Of a stretch of 6,363 bases of DNA, positions 1 through 6,161 are shown piece after piece. A program made the position numbers and the translations under genes. Below the pieces are notes generated by a model. The model saw only the letters and a list, made by a program, of their open reading frames with translations, had not been told where the DNA came from and did no database searches. Every line of letters begins with the position of its first letter. Within the stretch, counting starts at the first letter, position 1. This stretch comes from an uncultured Selenomonadaceae bacterium (lineage in GTDB: Bacteria > Bacillota > Negativicutes > Selenomonadales > Selenomonadaceae): contig CATYZV010000114.1 in the NCBI GenBank assembly GCA_958415865.1, forward strand, positions 1-6,363, read 5' to 3'.

Positions 1-89
1 ATAGTATAGTATATCTATTGAAAAGTCAAGATTTTTGAGCACTCATAAGATTTTTTAAGCTATTTTTAATATTTGATTCGGAGGTTTTT
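1..89 (+). promoter_or_regulatory. A+T-rich leader and probable promoter region of the marR-type gene
   Basis: This stretch is strongly A+T-rich and holds no gene. A TTGAAA box at 18-23 could be a -35 element, but no good -10 box sits 16-18 nt downstream (CATAAG at 44-49 is too far), so the exact promoter is not fixed. An imperfect direct repeat (28-40 and 47-60) and a small inverted repeat TGAG-CA-CTCA (36-45) lie where a regulator could bind. GGAGG at 80-84 is a strong ribosome binding site 5 nt before the ATG at 90. MarR-family genes are often autoregulated, which would fit an operator here, but that is inference. Confidence 0.4.
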
Positions 90-554
90 ATGAAAGGTAC
101 GGAGGAGATATCCAAGAGCTACTATGAACTGTTCAGCACGCTGATGCTCTACAACCACAAGATATGGCGCAAGATGGCGGTAACATTGCCAGTGAATCAC
201 TGTATGGTAATGTATTTTCTGCTGCACAGCAGCGGCCGCAGAGCGACAATAACGGAACTGGTGGATCATCTGGGCATATCCAAGCAGCAGATGAGCCCTA
301 TCGTGGAAAAACTCGTGAGCAAGAGGCTTGTCGAAAAGAAATGCCTCAACAGGGACAGGCGGTATGTGCAGCTGAGCCTGACGAAAGAGGGCATGGATTT
401 TCTGGAACAGAATAAAAAGATGCAGGAAGAGCTGCTGAGCCGGACGATAATGCCGCTGCCCCCTGATGAGCAGAAGCAGTTCGTAGACAGCGTGGAGCAG
501 ATAAAGCATCTTCTAACTGAGATGTTCAAGAGCAGCGGAGATGTGGGCGATTAA
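90..554 (+). CDS. MarR-family winged helix-turn-helix transcriptional regulator
   Basis: This encodes a 154-residue protein, the usual length for the MarR family, which act as dimeric DNA-binding regulators, often of stress, efflux or catabolic genes. The N-terminal helix (about 5-35) should contribute to the dimer interface. The winged helix-turn-helix covers about 40-100: ITELVDHLGISKQQMS (54-69) is the helix-turn-helix with its recognition helix, and the wing carries the family-typical NRDRRYVQLSLTKEG (87-101), with Asp89 and Arg91. The C-terminal helices (about 103-148) complete the dimerisation domain. Cys38 and Cys85 are present, but neither sits in the N-terminal reactive-cysteine position of OhrR, so redox sensing is not supported. 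The ligand and target genes are unknown. The gene ends 75 nt before the HAD gene, which has its own promoter candidate, so it may be a separate transcript. The start is fixed by GGAGG at 80-84. Confidence 0.9.
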   Translation: MKGTEEISKSYYELFSTLMLYNHKIWRKMAVTLPVNHCMVMYFLLHSSGRRATITELVDHLGISKQQMSPIVEKLVSKRLVEKKCLNRDRRYVQLSLTKEGMDFLEQNKKMQEELLSRTIMPLPPDEQKQFVDSVEQIKHLLTEMFKSSGDVGD

Positions 555-579
555 ATGGTTTTCTTAGATGTGCTGTTCG

Positions 580-588
580 TGGTAGAAT
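580..588 (+). promoter_or_regulatory. Candidate extended -10 promoter for the HAD-to-queA gene run
   Basis: TGG followed by TAGAAT (583-588) is an extended -10 element with five of six consensus bases in the hexamer. The region 17 nt upstream (560-565) is a poor -35 match, which is tolerable for extended -10 promoters. It lies in the 75-nt gap after the marR-type gene and about 40 nt before the HAD start codon, the right place for a promoter driving the downstream run. It is assigned from sequence pattern only. Confidence 0.4.
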
Positions 589-629
589 AGTATCATATCA
601 AAATTTCATTTGAGAGGTTAATATATTTA

Positions 630-1214
630 ATGAAGAAAAAAGACAAGCTCGTCATCTGCGATCTGGACGGTACGCTGTTTGATACGCGTAGGGTCAACTT
701 TGCCTCGTATACGAAAGCACTGAAAAAAGCAGGCCTTCCCGTAACTTTTGATTACAGAACGTATCTGCAAAAGTACTGGGGTCCGACCTACCGCTGTTTT
801 CTGCCGCAGATGGGCGTGCCGCAGGAGCGCGTGGAAGAAGTGCACGATCTAAAGAAGGATTTTTATCAAGACAGCATCGGCGAGGCGGCGGAGAATACAC
901 ATTTATTCAATATAATTGAGGCACTGCGCCCTACGTATTACACTGCCGTCGTAACGAGCGGTTCGCGCAACGCCAAGGAGATATTGAACCGCTTCGGGCG
1001 TACGGAGCTGTTTGACCTGATTTTGACGATCGACGACGTGGAGAACGGCAAGCCCGACCCGGAAGGTTTTTTGCGGGCGATGGAGCATTTCGGAGTAAAG
1101 CCGGAGCAGACGCTCATCTTTGAAGATTCCAAGGCAGGATTAACGGCGGCGCGCGCCTGCGGTGCGAGCATCTGCATCGTCGATGACTTCGCTCTTGAGC
1201 ACAATGTGGTATAA
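630..1214 (+). CDS. HAD-superfamily hydrolase, phosphoglycolate phosphatase/beta-phosphoglucomutase-like
   Basis: This 194-residue cytosolic protein has all four HAD motifs in order. Motif I is DLDGTLFDT (11-19), with Asp11 as the nucleophile and Asp13 as the general acid. Motif II is VVTSGS (107-112). Motif III is the Lys of GKPDPEGF (140-147). Motif IV is IFEDSKAGL (163-171), with Glu165-Asp166 for Mg2+ binding. The insertion between motifs I and II (about 20-85) is a small helical cap of the type seen in the Gph/PGM-like subfamily. The expected reaction is hydrolysis of a small phosphomonoester, or a mutase-like transfer; the substrate cannot be read from sequence. The AGAGG site at 613-617 is about 12 nt from the ATG, rather far, suggesting modest translation. 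tsaE follows after 22 nt, and co-transcription is likely, but no functional link to t6A synthesis is established. Confidence 0.9.
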   Translation: MKKKDKLVICDLDGTLFDTRRVNFASYTKALKKAGLPVTFDYRTYLQKYWGPTYRCFLPQMGVPQERVEEVHDLKKDFYQDSIGEAAENTHLFNIIEALRPTYYTAVVTSGSRNAKEILNRFGRTELFDLILTIDDVENGKPDPEGFLRAMEHFGVKPEQTLIFEDSKAGLTAARACGASICIVDDFALEHNVV

Positions 1215-1215
1215 T
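1207..1215 (+). promoter_or_regulatory. Candidate internal extended -10 promoter before tsaE
   Basis: A consensus TATAAT (1210-1215), preceded by TGG (1207-1209), makes a textbook extended -10 element. It overlaps the stop codon of the HAD gene (TAA 1212-1214) and sits about 22 nt before the tsaE start. The -35 region is poor. It could give the t6A genes their own transcription, but part of the match is forced by the Val-Val-stop codons, so chance is possible. Confidence 0.35.
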
Positions 1216-1236
1216 AATCTATTGTGAGGTAATTGG

Positions 1237-1728
1237 ATGTTTAAAATAAAGACTGAAGCACCGGAGCAGACGCGCAGCTTCGGTGCATTGGCGGCAAAAT
1301 GTTTAAAAGATAATGCTGTCATCTGCCTAGAAGGAGATCTGGGAGCGGGCAAGACGCTGTTCACGCAGGGTTTTTGCAAGGCTCTGGGAGCAGAAGGGCA
1401 GATCACCAGCCCGACTTTCAATCTCATGAATGTCTACGAAGGCATAAAGCGCATCTACCATTTCGACCTGTACCGCTTGGAAGATGAAGAAGATCTCTAC
1501 GAGATAGGCTTTTACGAGTACAGCGATGTGGAAGGGGAAAATGCCGCTGTGCTGATAGAGTGGCCGGATAGATTTTGGCAGTGTATGCCGGAAGACTATC
1601 TGCACATCAGCATCGAGCGCGGAGAAACGGAGCAGCAGCGCATCATCACGGTGTCGCTTCATGGCAGCCGCTACGCTGAACTGTATGAAATATTGCAGGC
1701 AGAGGCGGGCGGCAATAAATCGTACTAA
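1237..1728 (+). CDS. tsaE: tRNA threonylcarbamoyladenosine biosynthesis ATPase TsaE
   Basis: This is a 163-residue P-loop ATPase of the TsaE (YjeE) family, at the usual family length of about 150-165. The Walker A motif is GDLGAGKT (33-40). SPTF (58-61) is the conserved switch-like Thr motif. HFDLYR (75-80) and LIEWPDR (106-112) are family signatures; the Glu-Trp of the latter belongs to the conserved nucleotide-site edge. In bacteria TsaE binds the TsaB-TsaD complex, and its ATP hydrolysis is needed for repeated rounds of t6A formation at position 37 of ANN-decoding tRNAs. The start ATG is set by GAGG at 1226-1229, 7 nt upstream. tsaB follows with a 23-nt gap, the classic pairing. The C-terminal tail after about residue 145 is family-variable. 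The identification is secure. Confidence 0.96.
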   Translation: MFKIKTEAPEQTRSFGALAAKCLKDNAVICLEGDLGAGKTLFTQGFCKALGAEGQITSPTFNLMNVYEGIKRIYHFDLYRLEDEEDLYEIGFYEYSDVEGENAAVLIEWPDRFWQCMPEDYLHISIERGETEQQRIITVSLHGSRYAELYEILQAEAGGNKSY

Positions 1729-1737
1729 TATTATTAT

Positions 1738-1746
1738 AGGAAGTGA
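1738..1746 (+). promoter_or_regulatory. Ribosome binding site that decides the tsaB start
   Basis: AGGAAGTGA differs by one base from the full anti-Shine-Dalgarno complement AGGAGGTGA. Its core ends about 8 nt before TTG 1752. GTG 1743 lies inside it and cannot be served by it, so the rare TTG is the likely initiation codon. Confidence 0.75.
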
Positions 1747-1751
1747 ATGAT

Positions 1752-2477
1752 TTGCCGATTTTAGCAATAGATACATCGACTATGGTATCGGGAGCGGCTG
1801 TCGTGGACGGCGGCAGGCTGCTGGCTGAAGTAACGATGCAGCTCAAGCTGCCGCAGTCGCAGGTGCTGCTGAGCCATGTAGAAACGGTGCTCAAGATAGC
1901 TCATGTCGACAAGAAGGATTTGACGGCACTGGCTGTCAGCATCGGCCCCGGCTCATTTACGGGGCTTAGAATAGGGCTTGCCACAGTCAAGATGATGGCG
2001 TACGCTCTTGATATACCGGTCGTGGCAGTGCCGTCGCTGGAAGTACTCGCATGGCATTATCCCGTGCCGGGGATTTACACGGCTGCGACGCTGGACGCGC
2101 AGAAGGGCAATGCTTATTTCGCGCTGTACGAATGGAACGGCACGGGCTTTGACGAAGTGCAGCCTACCTGCGTAAAATCGTTTGCCGATGTGCTTGAGCA
2201 GTGCGGTGAACTGAATAGACCGGTGATTTTCACGGGCGATATAGCACAGAAGAAAGCCGCGCTGATAGACGAATACAGGCAGCAGCACGGCAATATATCG
2301 CTGGGGCTGCCGCATCTTTGTATGCCGCGCGCGGCAAATGCGGCTATGGCAGCACTGCCTCGCCTTCAGCGGGGTGAGACGGCTAATATCATGAATTTGG
2401 AGCCTGTCTACATCCGCCGTTCGGAAGCGGAAGTGCTTTGGGAAAAACGCCATGGCAAGGCAGAGGCAAAAGCATGA
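1752..2477 (+). CDS. tsaB: tRNA threonylcarbamoyladenosine biosynthesis protein TsaB (TTG start)
   Basis: This 241-residue protein has an ASKHA-like fold and is a non-catalytic paralogue of TsaD that serves as scaffold of the TsaB-TsaD-TsaE complex. The N-terminus MPILAIDTST is the family's phosphate-loop strand, GPGSFTGLRIG (65-75) is the hallmark TsaB motif, and EPVYIR (217-222) is the typical C-terminal motif. An upstream in-frame GTG at 1743 would add three residues, but it falls inside the Shine-Dalgarno sequence AGGAAGTGA (1738-1746). TTG 1752 has ideal spacing and gives an N-terminus matching the family, so it is chosen. The stop codon overlaps the rimI ATG by 4 nt, which implies translational coupling. 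The C-terminus (EKRHGKAEAKA) is charged and probably disordered. tsaD, the catalytic partner, is not in this window. Confidence 0.95.
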   Translation: MPILAIDTSTMVSGAAVVDGGRLLAEVTMQLKLPQSQVLLSHVETVLKIAHVDKKDLTALAVSIGPGSFTGLRIGLATVKMMAYALDIPVVAVPSLEVLAWHYPVPGIYTAATLDAQKGNAYFALYEWNGTGFDEVQPTCVKSFADVLEQCGELNRPVIFTGDIAQKKAALIDEYRQQHGNISLGLPHLCMPRAANAAMAALPRLQRGETANIMNLEPVYIRRSEAEVLWEKRHGKAEAKA

Positions 2478-2944
2478 GCCGAGCAGAATTTAAACTGAGT
2501 TTTCGCCGAATGGTTCCCGATGATGCGGCTGATGTGGAAACGGTAGAAACAGCGTGCTTTAAAATTCCGTGGTCGCGCGAATCGTTTTGGCGAGAGGCTT
2601 CCAATGAGAACACGCATTATCTGCTCGCCTTAGACGGCGACAAAGTAATCGGCTATGCCGGTGCGTGGCTCGTCTGCGATGAAGCGCAGATTACGAATGT
2701 CGCAGTGCTGCCGCAGTACCGCAACAAAGGAGTTGGCAGGCAGATGATGCAGCATATGATCGCTGACTGCGCTCAAAGAGGAGCGGCGGCGATGACGCTG
2801 GAAGTGCGCCCCAGCAATGCAAGGGCACTGCACCTTTACGAAAGCCTTGGCTTTAAGTCGGCAGGCAGGCGGCGCGGCTACTACGAGGACAACGGCGAAG
2901 ATGCCGAAATCATGTGGCTGACAGAATTGCAGACTAAACAATAG
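2474..2944 (+). CDS. rimI: Protein N-alpha-acetyltransferase RimI (GNAT family)
   Basis: This 156-residue GNAT-fold enzyme transfers acetyl from acetyl-CoA to a protein N-terminus; the classic substrate is Ala1 of ribosomal protein S18. Diagnostic features are CFKIPWSRESF (28-38), ITNVAVLP (73-80), the acetyl-CoA pyrophosphate loop QYRNKGVG (81-88), TLEVRPSN (108-115) and LYESLGF (121-127). Glu110 and Tyr122 have the same 12-residue spacing as the general base and acid of RimI. YYEDNGEDAEIMW (136-148) is the conserved C-terminal signature. A longer in-frame start at 2438 is rejected: the ATG at 2474 gives an ATGA overlap with the tsaB stop, has GAGG at 2463-2466, and matches family length. 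Bacterial rimI genes often sit between tsaB and tsaD; here lgt follows instead after 32 nt. Confidence 0.94.
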   Translation: MSRAEFKLSFRRMVPDDAADVETVETACFKIPWSRESFWREASNENTHYLLALDGDKVIGYAGAWLVCDEAQITNVAVLPQYRNKGVGRQMMQHMIADCAQRGAAAMTLEVRPSNARALHLYESLGFKSAGRRRGYYEDNGEDAEIMWLTELQTKQ

Positions 2945-2950
2945 TATAAT
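2945..2950 (+). promoter_or_regulatory. Candidate -10 box before lgt
   Basis: A perfect TATAAT directly follows the rimI stop codon and lies 26 nt before the lgt start. The best -35 candidate, CTGACA at 2918-2923, is 21 nt away, which is too far for a standard sigma-A promoter, and there is no TG extension. It is therefore a weak internal promoter candidate only. Confidence 0.25.
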
Positions 2951-2976
2951 AAATTACACATATATGGGGTGATAAA

Positions 2977-3828
2977 ATGCACCAGTATTTGTTTTTCATA
3001 GGTGAATTCCCGGTGCGTGCATACGGGCTTGTACTGTCGCTGAGCATCATACTGGCTACAGGTGTTGCGTATTACCTTGCCAAGCAGGACGGCAGGTGGC
3101 ATCAGCACATAGTCGATATGGGAATTTACGGGGGTATTGCAGGCATAGTCGGTGCGCGCCTCTGGGATGTGTTTTTCTTCGACTGGCATTATTACAGCCA
3201 TCATTTGGATGAGATTTTCAACGTCTGGCAGGGCGGCATGGCTATACAGGGCGGCATCGTGTTTGGCGTTGGTGCGGGCATGATATACGCTTGGCGGCAC
3301 AAGATAGATATTCTTGCCCTGGCGGATATCGTCATACCGGCACTCGTGCTGGGGCAGGCGATAGGCCGCTGTGCCAATCTGCTAAACGGCGATGCTTTCG
3401 GCGCGCCGACGGGCACGGGCTTCGGCATCATCTACCCGGAAACGACGCTCGCTTACCGAACTTACGGCGATCAGCCGCTCTGGCCCGCCGAGGTTTGGGA
3501 GGGGCAGCTCGATGTCGTCATATTCGCACTGCTATTGATATACCGTTCATTTCCGCACGCTAAAGGGCAGGCTTTTTCGCTCTATATCATGCTCTATTCG
3601 CTGGTGCGCTTCGGGCTGGAATTTCTGCGCGGCGATTATGCTGAACCTGTATTTTTGCAGTTTACCTCAGCGCAGACGACGAGCATAGCAGCTTTTGCAT
3701 TGGGGCTGGCCTTTTTCATTTTCTGCGGCATAAAGTACAGACAGGATACAAAATCGGATACAGCAGTGCAAATAGATGACGACAGAGTAAAGGAACAGGC
3801 GAATAAGAAAAGAAACAAGCGCAGGTGA
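2977..3828 (+). CDS. lgt: Phosphatidylglycerol-prolipoprotein diacylglyceryl transferase Lgt
   Basis: This is a 283-residue inner-membrane protein with about seven hydrophobic segments (roughly 12-34, 48-66, 84-104, 112-130, 176-190, 198-216 and 235-253). Lgt moves diacylglycerol from phosphatidylglycerol onto the lipobox cysteine of prolipoproteins. The signature GRCANLLNGDAFG (130-142) is intact, with Arg131 and Asn134 matching E. coli Arg143 and Asn146. The late motif YSLVRFGLEFLRGD (207-220) carries Tyr207, Arg211 and Glu215, matching E. coli Tyr235, Arg239 and Glu243. Two places differ from the textbook family: Gln91 stands at the E. coli His103 position (GGMAIQGG, 86-93), and WPAEVWE (169-175) replaces the usual HPTQLYE-like motif. 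The C-terminal tail (about 254-283) is highly charged and ends in KKRNKRR, a likely cytoplasmic tail. GGGGTGA at 2966-2972 sets the start. The SpoIID-type gene begins 4 nt after the stop. Confidence 0.95.
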   Translation: MHQYLFFIGEFPVRAYGLVLSLSIILATGVAYYLAKQDGRWHQHIVDMGIYGGIAGIVGARLWDVFFFDWHYYSHHLDEIFNVWQGGMAIQGGIVFGVGAGMIYAWRHKIDILALADIVIPALVLGQAIGRCANLLNGDAFGAPTGTGFGIIYPETTLAYRTYGDQPLWPAEVWEGQLDVVIFALLLIYRSFPHAKGQAFSLYIMLYSLVRFGLEFLRGDYAEPVFLQFTSAQTTSIAAFALGLAFFIFCGIKYRQDTKSDTAVQIDDDRVKEQANKKRNKRR

Positions 3829-3832
3829 GCAC

Positions 3833-5041
3833 ATGGCTAGGTATATACAGCGAATACTGATTGTCTTGGGCCTTGCTCTCTGCATGAATTTTGTCCAGGC
3901 TGCATCGGCAATGGCGGCTGAAAACAGCGATATGCAGTACATCCGCGTCGGGCTGCTGCAAAATCAGCAGCAGGTATCCGTATCTGCCGAGGATGATTTC
4001 GTCGTCAAGGATCTCGACAAAGATAAAAATTACAGGTTTAATAAAAATAAAGGTGTGCAGATAAGCCGCAAAAACAGCAGGATTTATATCGGCTCGAAGG
4101 CAGCAGGTTCCGTTGTTGTGGTAGCTGTAAAGAACAATGCAGCCGTCAGCGTCAACGGCAAGAAATACCGCGGAGCACTGCGCATCGAGTCGCGTCAAAA
4201 CGGCTTGACGGTCATAAACCGCCTTCAGATAGACGAATATCTATACGGCGTAGTGCCTAATGAAATGCCGACGGACTGGAACAGCGAGGCTTTAAAAGCG
4301 CAGGCTGTGGCGGCGCGTTCTTACGCTCTCTACGACAAGATAGACGGCAAGCACGCGCGCGATGGCTTCGATGTCTGTATTACGAATGACTGCCAAGTAT
4401 ACGGCGGCATAGCGGCAGAAAATGCAGCGGCAAGCCGAGCAGTAGATGCTACGCGCGGCGTGGTGCTGACGTACCTCGGCAGTCCCATATGTGCCGTATT
4501 CCACGCAGCCTCCGGCGGCTCTACTGAAAACAGTGAAGATGTATGGGATGCAAGAGTTCCGTATTTGAGAGCAGTCGATGACAGCACAGAGCGTTCTCCT
4601 TATATGAACTGGACGGAAAAGATCAGCGCGTCTAGCCTCAATGAAAAAATCGGGGATCAGCGGGGCAGCCTCGGTGTGCTGAAAGAAATCGACACTTCAC
4701 TGTTCAAGCAGCAGGCAAGAGAGGACAGCCGCGGCAAGTACATCAAATTCATCGGCACAGCAAAGTCCGTCAATATGTCCGGCGCGGCAATGCGCAGTAT
4801 GCTGGGGCTGAAAAGCTCCAATTTCAAGTTGAGCGTTACAGAGAACGGCAAGACAAAAGACGGCTCATCGCTCAGGATAAACAAGATGCAGTCAGCTGAT
4901 ATCCTAATAAACGGCAAGGGCTTCGGCCACCGCCTCGGCATGTCGCAGTGGGGAGCGAAGTCCCTAGCCGACAAGGGCAAAAATTATCGCCAGATACTGC
5001 TGCATTACTACACTGATGTACAGCTGAAATCGCTGTATTGA
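3833..5041 (+). CDS. Secreted SpoIID/LytB-domain protein, predicted peptidoglycan lytic transglycosylase
   Basis: This is a 402-residue exported protein. A signal peptide covers about 1-28 (basic start, hydrophobic 8-22, probable cleavage after AMA at 26-28). Residues 35-125 look like the beta-rich N-terminal part of the family. The SpoIID domain follows: [12 protein letters not shown] (135-146), with Glu144 at the catalytic position, then [14 protein letters not shown] (152-165), FHAASGG (223-229), TENSEDVW (231-238) and the closing [15 protein letters not shown] (361-375). SpoIID enzymes cleave glycan strands stripped of stem peptides. Cys182 and Cys187 (CITNDC) match a metal-binding pair known in the family, but Asp186 stands where many members have His. 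The gene starts 4 nt after lgt, and its AGGTGA site (3823-3828) overlaps the lgt stop, so the two are probably coupled. Homologues also occur in non-sporulating bacteria, so this alone does not prove sporulation. Confidence 0.88.
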   Translation: MARYIQRILIVLGLALCMNFVQAASAMAAENSDMQYIRVGLLQNQQQVSVSAEDDFVVKDLDKDKNYRFNKNKGVQISRKNSRIYIGSKAAGSVVVVAVKNNAAVSVNGKKYRGALRIESRQNGLTVINRLQIDEYLYGVVPNEMPTDWNSEALKAQAVAARSYALYDKIDGKHARDGFDVCITNDCQVYGGIAAENAAASRAVDATRGVVLTYLGSPICAVFHAASGGSTENSEDVWDARVPYLRAVDDSTERSPYMNWTEKISASSLNEKIGDQRGSLGVLKEIDTSLFKQQAREDSRGKYIKFIGTAKSVNMSGAAMRSMLGLKSSNFKLSVTENGKTKDGSSLRINKMQSADILINGKGFGHRLGMSQWGAKSLADKGKNYRQILLHYYTDVQLKSLY

Positions 5042-5072
5042 AAACAGATTTATACAAGTTAGGGGTTTTTTG

Positions 5073-6095
5073 ATGTTATTAAGTGATTTTGACTACGAGC
5101 TGCCCGAAGAACTCATCGCGCAGACACCGTGCCCGGAACGCGATCATTCGCGATTGATGGTGCTCAGCCGTGAAAAGCAGTCGATAGAACACAAGCATTT
5201 TTACGATCTGATAGATTATCTCAAGCCGGGCGATACGCTCGTGTTCAATGATACGAAAGTCATGCCGGCGCGCCTCATCGGCCACCGCGCCAAGACTGGC
5301 GGCAGAGTGGAAGTTTTCCTGCTGCGCCGCACGGAAGGCACGCGCTGGGAAGTGCTCGTCAAGCCCGGCAAAAAAGCACAGCTCGGCAACGTTATTGAAT
5401 TCGGCGATGAACTGAGCTGTGAAGTCGTAGATCACACCGACTTCGGCGGACGCATCGTGGAATTTAAATTCGACGGCATCTTTGAAGAAATACTCGACCG
5501 CCTCGGCGAAACGCCCTTGCCGCCGTACATTCATGAAAAACTGGACGACAAGAGCCGCTATCAGACAGTCTACGCGCGCGAAGAAGGCTCCGCTGCCGCA
5601 CCTACGGCAGGCCTGCACTTTACTAAAGACTTGCTGGCAAAAATAAAGGCAAAAGGCATTGACTTGGCTTTTGTAACACTGCACGTAGGCCTCGGCACCT
5701 TCCGCCCTGTCAATGTGGATAATATCGAAGACCACGTCATGCACAAGGAATTTTACCATATAGAAAAACAGGCAGCCGACATTATCAACGCGACAAAAGC
5801 GCGCGGCGGCAGAGTCATCGCCGTCGGCACTACCTCCATCCGCACGCTCGAATCAGCCGCAAAAGACGACGGCACCATCGCGCCGACAGCCGGCGAAACG
5901 GGAATTTTCATCTATCCCGGCTACAAATTCAAGCTCGTCGATGCCATTGTAACGAATTTCCACCTGCCCAAATCCACGCTGATCATGCTGATAAGTGCCT
6001 TTGCCGGACGTGAATTTGTGCTGAAAGCTTATAAAGAAGCAGTTAAAGATAAGTATAGATTTTTCAGCTTCGGTGATGCAATGTTCATTGAATGA
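5073..6095 (+). CDS. queA: S-adenosylmethionine:tRNA ribosyltransferase-isomerase QueA
   Basis: This 340-residue cytosolic enzyme has the standard family length. It transfers and isomerises the ribosyl part of S-adenosylmethionine onto preQ1 at tRNA position 34, making epoxyqueuosine in Asp, Asn, His and Tyr tRNAs. All family motifs are present: [13 protein letters not shown] (5-17), [11 protein letters not shown] (58-68), GGRVEVFLL (76-84), LPPYI (149-153), [13 protein letters not shown] (172-184), [13 protein letters not shown] (201-213), [12 protein letters not shown] (250-261), [10 protein letters not shown] (294-303) and [10 protein letters not shown] (328-337). A TTG at 5070 directly precedes the ATG; ATG 5073 is preferred, with AGGGG at 5061-5065 placed 7 nt upstream. 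It follows the SpoIID-type gene by 31 nt. tgt, the preQ1-inserting enzyme often found next to queA, is absent from the remaining 268 nt. Confidence 0.97.
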   Translation: MLLSDFDYELPEELIAQTPCPERDHSRLMVLSREKQSIEHKHFYDLIDYLKPGDTLVFNDTKVMPARLIGHRAKTGGRVEVFLLRRTEGTRWEVLVKPGKKAQLGNVIEFGDELSCEVVDHTDFGGRIVEFKFDGIFEEILDRLGETPLPPYIHEKLDDKSRYQTVYAREEGSAAAPTAGLHFTKDLLAKIKAKGIDLAFVTLHVGLGTFRPVNVDNIEDHVMHKEFYHIEKQAADIINATKARGGRVIAVGTTSIRTLESAAKDDGTIAPTAGETGIFIYPGYKFKLVDAIVTNFHLPKSTLIMLISAFAGREFVLKAYKEAVKDKYRFFSFGDAMFIE

Positions 6096-6100
6096 TAGGT

Positions 6101-6138
6101 GTTCATTTCTTTTTTGCTAGCTCAAAAAAGAAACGAAC
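6101..6138. repeat. 16-bp near-perfect inverted repeat, possible transcript-end hairpin of queA
   Basis: Arms 6101-6116 and 6123-6138 are complementary except at one pair (A6105/C6134), with a 6-nt loop that includes the GCTAGC palindrome (6116-6121). It begins 5 nt after the queA stop. The stem is dominated by A-T pairs and is not followed by a T-tract on either strand, so it is not a standard intrinsic terminator. It may still block exonucleases at the transcript end. The one mismatch becomes a G-U pair in minus-strand RNA. Sequences of this style often recur between genes, but repetition cannot be shown here. Confidence 0.75.
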
Positions 6139-6161
6139 CAAAGAAAAAAGAGCCGGCTCGC

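Noticed and set aside
2438..2473. Longer RimI start at 2438
   Set aside because: It would add 12 residues overlapping tsaB with no family match. ATG 2474 has an ATGA coupling overlap and a ribosome binding site.
3833..3883. SpoIID-type protein as a lipoprotein substrate of the adjacent Lgt (Cys17 in the signal peptide)
   Set aside because: The residues before Cys17 are L-A-L, and a lipobox needs Gly, Ala or Ser at -1. A signal peptidase I site after AMA (26-28) fits better.
5079..5759. Long minus-strand open frame opposite queA (226 codons)
   Set aside because: It lies wholly within a strongly conserved plus-strand gene, has no recognisable motif, and its length follows from the codon pattern of queA. 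Similar minus-strand frames opposite tsaB (1953-2453) and tsaE (1327-1776) are rejected for the same reason.
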